In this document: positions 60,065 to 64,000 of the stretch, one piece after another | Position numbering within the stretch: position 1 is the stretch's first letter | Layout: every line of letters begins with the position of its first letter | Assembly (NCBI GenBank): GCA_963576475.1 | Contig: OY754969.1 | Coordinates: forward strand, 25,992,958 to 26,056,957 | From: Molanna angustata | Taxonomy: Eukaryota > Arthropoda > Insecta > Trichoptera > Molannidae | Direction of reading: 5' to 3' | Length of the DNA: 64,000 bases | Made by a program: the position numbers and the translations under genes | The notes under the pieces: generated by a model | What the model was told of the DNA's origin: nothing | The model's input: the letters and a program-made list of their open reading frames with translations, nothing else | Database searches by the model: none

Positions 60065-63000
60065 CTAAAAAACAATGAAAAAGATAAAATTTTGATCACA
60101 TATCAGTGTCGCCATGCCAAGTTACAAATACTAACTTCCAACCATAATAACAATTAAATGTAATACAATTTTAGCAAACTATGTTGCCAATTTAGGACAA
60201 TATCAACACGCAAATTCTAGTGTAATTTGTTAAATTTAAATATTATGTTATGATCCAACCTGTTTTACAGCGTGATCAAAATCTAATTCAATGTCTGGCC
60301 CTGAGCACAAGTGAACTCTTTTTGACAAACTATCTGTTGCGACTTCAACACTTGTATCCATCATATTGAAATATAAGCTCCAAAGCACCTGAAATATTGA
60401 AAAGGATAACAATACATGATTATTGTTTTTTTTAAACATTTAAAAGGATGTTTTGTGATTAATCAAGGATATGTTATAAAAATATCATACTTGAGGTTTA
60501 GATACATCACCACCATCCTTGACATATGATTTTGCAACATCTGTGTCAACCAAATTCAACAGTTTTTCAGCATATTCATGAAGGTCTTCTTTTGCATTAT
60601 TCACTTGACGGCATGACATATGCAAGAGATCTTAAATAGTTTAAAATAGTTAATTATACAAATATTAATAAAAAAAAAGAAATTGTAAATTCAATATTTC
60701 TTCATATTGAAGTGATATGCGAACCTCATGATAAATAATCTTGTTTGTTGTGATAATTTTGTAATTTATCTATTATATATGTATTATAAGTTTGTGAATT
60801 ATTCGGTATTAGATTTTTGCTCAGTTGAAAGATGAAAATAGTTAAAAAAGAAATGACATAAGACTTACATAAACCATTAGGACAAGAAGAAGTTGATGGT
60901 CCCAATTCAATTACAGTTACAGGATTACTTTTCCCATCTAGAGGGGGAAACCTTAAAAGTGTCAGAGATTCTTTTTCAAATTCAAGTATGCTTTTATTTG
61001 TGATAAACACTCCTCGAGATATTCCATGTTTCATATCCAGATTTGGTAAATATTCCTTGGGTGCTTTGTCAATTCCAACAACAACGTGTTCCGCATAAAT
61101 AACTTTTTCTTTGCTATGGATTTGCACAGCCTTCTTGGGATCACTTGAATTTTCTACAATTTCTATGGAATCGATTGGCCTATTCAAACAATATACACCA
61201 CCAAATACAGCACATAACCTAAAAACATGATAATATGTTTATTATAAACATTGAAAATGATTATTGCATATTAAAAAATTAAATAATATATAAAAATAAC
61301 ACATATGAATTGAAATATATAGGCAGGCTCATATCATTTCTCTATTTGTGATGGTTAAGGACAATCATAAATAAAAGTTCCTTAACAAGCAATTTTTTGT
61401 CTTCATCTACCTGTAGTTGGAAGATTAATTAGTTACCCACTGGTTGGAAGTAATTGCCAATAGCAATAAATGTGCTATTTGTACGGAGTGCAAGGAAGTC
61501 TTTATTATTGTTATCATGAGATTTCTATTCTTTCATGGTAAACAAGAATAGATTGTATGTAAGCAGTGGCGTGTGTGCCATTACATGCCTTTATGCCTGG
61601 CATGACTACCAAAATCAAAGAACAAAACAAAATAAAAAAAAGTTGTAAAATAACTTTTAAAATCTTGTATAAATATTTTTAATATAAGCAAGTTGTAGAA
61701 CGTATATCACGAATCATAAACCAGTTTTTAGTTTTTTTCTAATGGAGATATGAATTTTTTTAAATTTGAAAAATTATCCATTGTAGGCTGAATTTGCCTG
61801 TAATTATTTTTGTCTGTTTATAACACTAACTTTAAAATGTTTGCAAAAATTCTTCCAAGGAAGAAAAATTGACAGCTATGATAACAGTAGCTAAAATGGC
61901 AGAACACCTCTATCGTGAATCTCTTTTCAAAGTTTGTTTGTATGTGTTAGTGTATCTGTATATTTTATAAAGCAAAATTTATGTCTGGCATGTAGGAAGC
62001 TTCTTAAACAGTTTGTATGTATGTGTGCAAGATTATTTTGATGGTTTGGTTTTGGTTCAATAAGACAGGTACAAAAATGACCGTTAGATTATGTTACTGT
62101 TATATTTATCACCAAGATGTTTAGCACTAACCCAGGTATTGGGCAATAAAAATTAAAACAATTGAGGGAATGATTGTTCAAATCAATTATAATGATTGAT
62201 TTTCTAAAAGTGAGTGATTTATAAATTTATTATTTAATAAAGTTAATATAATATAGCTTACAAATATGGTAATTAAAATAAGAATTGCATTGTTTAGATT
62301 TGAATCATGCCGAATATATTGTTTAACTTAAAAATGGATATAAAAAGGAAAGTAATAATTACTATTGTTTCTAATTAAATTTAAAACAAAATTAGTTTTA
62401 TACACTTGATATTTATGCAAAAATGAGGTTATAAGCCACGTAATTCAAAACAGTTTAAAAATTCAATTTCGTTGTAAAAAAACAAAAAAAGAAAGATTGT
62501 AAAATAATTTTGTGCACAATTTGTAAGAAAGTTATTTTACAACTTTCAAAAATAACTGTGTATAATTTGTAATAGCGTTGTGGATTGGCGGCAGGAAGCG
62601 ATGGTCAGAGGGGAATGGAGGGAACTTCTGGAGGAGGCCAGGACCCATGATGGGTTGTAGTGCCACTGATTGATTGATAATTTGTAAGATATTTAAATAA
62701 CTATATTTACAATTTGTAAGCTTTTTCACAAATATTATTCAGATATAAGAATAAGTACTTTTGCGTAAATATATTTGTGTAATATTTCAATTAATATATC
62801 ACGACACCTATGAACAAATAATGGATGGAAACAATTGCTGTTATAAATTTGGCTGTAATAATGGTTGGACCAATACTTCATAGATGTCTCTGAATAATTT
62901 TGAGCAGTTATATTTTAACCAACAATGTTCATAATATATACAGTTAGTAAAAATTTTGTTTTTTTGAAAAGGGACACATCAAAATATTTTTAAAATAGTG

Positions 63001-63811
63001 TGTGCATTAATTGAAATATCTATAATGTTATGCAATATTGATTATTATTTGCTCCTACCTTCACGTAATGCGTATAAATGGTGTAATGTGCATAGTACAA
63101 AACAGGAGTTGGAGAAAAATAAATTTAAGGATATGGAGGCTGACTTAACAGAGGATGTAACTTTTGCTGGGCATACCCAGCTGAAGGGCCTCTTGTGCGC
63201 CACTGTATGTAAGTTAATCATAATTGTAGTATTTGAATGTATCTATACAATAGACATGTGACACTGTCTCATGTGAACAAGTAGGGAAAGGTAAATATTT
63301 GTCAATCAGCAGTCGCACGAGCAAAGTCAACCAGTGGTGGGTCAGTGAACAGGTGTTCTACAATAATGAACACTTTTAAATATCAATAAGCCATATGGAT
63401 TCTGATACATTTCAACAAACAAGTACCTAAATGGTTACGTAAAAGAAAAAACAGAGCAATTGGAGTTTTGAACTTGTTATTGGCTGTTAAATGTAAGTGC
63501 AACATTTATTAGTATATTGTTTTCATGTGCAGAAATGCAAAAGTATAAAAATCATAATATGTAAGTTCAAACCAAACCATAGATGTACCTGCAAAAGCAT
63601 TGTGGTAATTCACCACATCCGTACATTGACCACAAGAAAGGTGTATTTCCATATCTACCCAAGCTAACAAGAAATCTCTTGCTTCTTTCCACCCCTTCCA
63701 AGCATAAAGTAGTATCAGTTCCTCCAGCAATGGCATAAAGTACATAATGTATTAGGTTCACAGTAAGTTTTTTGCTCTTCAAAAATTCCAAAAATGTCTT
63801 ATTTTCAAATC
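59702..63811 (-). CDS. Rep: Rab escort protein (REP/CHM), 3' part, frameshifted
   Basis: REP binds newly made Rab GTPases and presents them to Rab geranylgeranyltransferase. Five exons are visible on the minus strand: 63811-63589, 61218-60869, 60631-60491, 60388-60260 and 64 to 02 of 60064-59702. They encode about 400 residues: RYGNTPFLWSMYGCGELPQC then FCRLCAVFGGVYCLN, the signature block shared by GDI and REP; SSCPNGLYLLHMSCRQV; VLWSLYFNMMDTSVEVATDS and HLCSGPDIELDFDHAVKQ; and FGNEEFLPRAPDPEEIILEG, then an acidic tail to TAA. The order and sequence match the second half of REP-1 (653 aa in human); the N-terminal FAD-like fold is outside the window. All splice phases agree except inside the third exon, where one extra A breaks the frame (see findings). 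The gene may be a functional gene with a sequence error or a damaged allele. Confidence 0.85.
60260..60388 (-). CDS. Rep: REP exon d
   Basis: 129 nt, phase 0 to 0; 43 codons from VLWSLYFNMMD to HAVKQ. Confidence 0.85.
60491..60631 (-). pseudogene. Rep: REP exon c with one-base frameshift
   Basis: 141 nt. After the junction the frame reads YLLHMSCRQVK then TAA. Dropping one A from the AAA at about 60600-60602 restores NNAKEDLHEYAEKLLNLVDT to the donor in phase 0, which the next exon requires. The acceptor is ttaag, weaker than the others. Listed as a broken exon pending read-level checks. Confidence 0.75.
60869..61218 (-). CDS. Rep: REP exon b
   Basis: 350 nt, phase 2 in, phase 1 out: LCAVFGGVYCLNRPIDSIEI to LGPSTSSCPNGL. 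Consensus gtaagt donor. Confidence 0.85.
61219..63588. other. REP intron with retroelement fragments
   Basis: 2.37-kb intron. 61440-61512 is a + strand copy of the tail at 52490 (gaagtaattgccaatagcaa and gtgcaaggaagtc). 62570-62668 is a + strand piece of the 18500 family (GEWRELLEEARTHDGL, stop) ending in a ttgattgatt run. The 62998-63261 frame is unclassified and probably not coding. Confidence 0.6.
62570..62668 (+). mobile_element. RT C-terminal scrap
   Basis: Encodes MVRGEWRELLEEARTHDGL and a stop, matching RAEWRQILEEAKVHIGL at 18740-18807, followed by a ttgattgatt tail. Confidence 0.7.
63589..63811 (-). CDS. Rep: REP exon a (first in window)
   Basis: 223 nt, phase 1 in, phase 2 out. FENKTFLEFLKSKKLTVNLI, then HYVLYAIAGGTDTTLCLEGV and the RYGNTPFLW block. 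The donor is gtacat. Confidence 0.8.
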
Positions 63812-63959
63812 CTGTAAATAAAATAAAAGAAAAATATATTTGCACTTTTAATTTTGTTTACACTGACAGCGTTTACTATGTAGAATTCCATTTTTAAAAA
63901 AATTAAACACTTGTTTTTCTTTCTACATTTATTTTTACTCTCCAGAACGACCGTTTCGC

Positions 63960-64000
63960 CTGGTGAAGGCCTTTTCAACTGTTGAAAAGGCCTTCACCAG
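63960..64000. repeat. Perfect palindrome at window edge
   Basis: Two 20-bp arms (CTGGTGAAGGCCTTTTCAAC and its complement) around a single T. The window ends exactly at the end of the right arm, so it may extend. Confidence 0.9.

Noticed and set aside
62998..63261. 87-codon frame in the REP intron
   Set aside because: No domain, Ile/Cys-rich ends, and it overlaps an intron of a gene on the other strand; a middle segment (KFKDMEADLTEDVTF) looks protein-like but has no splice support.

Overview
The window reads as nuclear DNA of an insect, most likely a moth or butterfly (Lepidoptera). It is very AT-rich, genes are split by introns, and the spacers are packed with 5'-truncated non-LTR retrotransposons, tRNA-derived SINEs, MITEs and tandem repeats. 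Runs of the type taggtacctac and the characteristic C-terminal tails of endonuclease-reverse-transcriptase ORFs also point to Lepidoptera. There are no operons or bacterial features. I could not run any database search, so family names rest on recognised motifs and on exon phases that close exactly.

Four host genes are supported. (1) The last two coding exons of a cyclin D gene (+, 8710-8855 and 9722-9916). (2) A complete ten-exon golgin gene (-, 36668 down to 19147), best matched to protein lava lamp: 3214 codons plus stop, one coiled-coil exon of 7261 bp, and a final coding exon of only 80 bp placed 2.5 kb beyond the ninth. (3) An intronless, full-length IMP dehydrogenase gene (+, 48147-49691, 514 aa). 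(4) The last five coding exons of a Rab escort protein gene (-, 63811 down to 59702), whose third visible exon carries an apparent one-base frameshift.

Layout. 1-8709: non-coding, probably the large upstream intron or flank of cyclin D, with retroelement scraps. 8710-13070: cyclin D 3' end, then AT-rich flank with a Tigger-like MITE. 13071-19000: a 40-bp minisatellite and several decayed retroelement tails. 19147-39240: the golgin gene, whose introns hold a CR1/L2-like retrotransposon, a Jockey/R1-like fragment, a 72-bp tandem array and an RT fragment split by a MITE; a putative 5' non-coding exon lies near 39154-39240. 37186-47200: a dense repeat nest, including a 1345-bp fold-back element with 125-bp identical inverted ends, a compact relative of it, a 396-bp tandem duplication, a 943-bp solo-LTR-like insertion whose empty site is preserved nearby, and a truncated retrotransposon whose target repeat is also preserved intact. 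47275-49740: a hAT-like element directly upstream of IMPDH. 49740-59700: spacer with MITEs, SINEs and retroelement tails. 59702-64000: Rab escort protein, ending at the window edge in a perfect 41-bp palindrome.

The host genes do not form a functional cluster: cell-cycle control, Golgi tethering, purine synthesis and Rab prenylation are simply neighbours. I found no new enzymatic or defence system. The most notable signals are the REP frameshift, the hidden distal golgin exon, the intronless IMPDH, the nested fold-back element and the occupied/empty site pairs that date transposon insertions.
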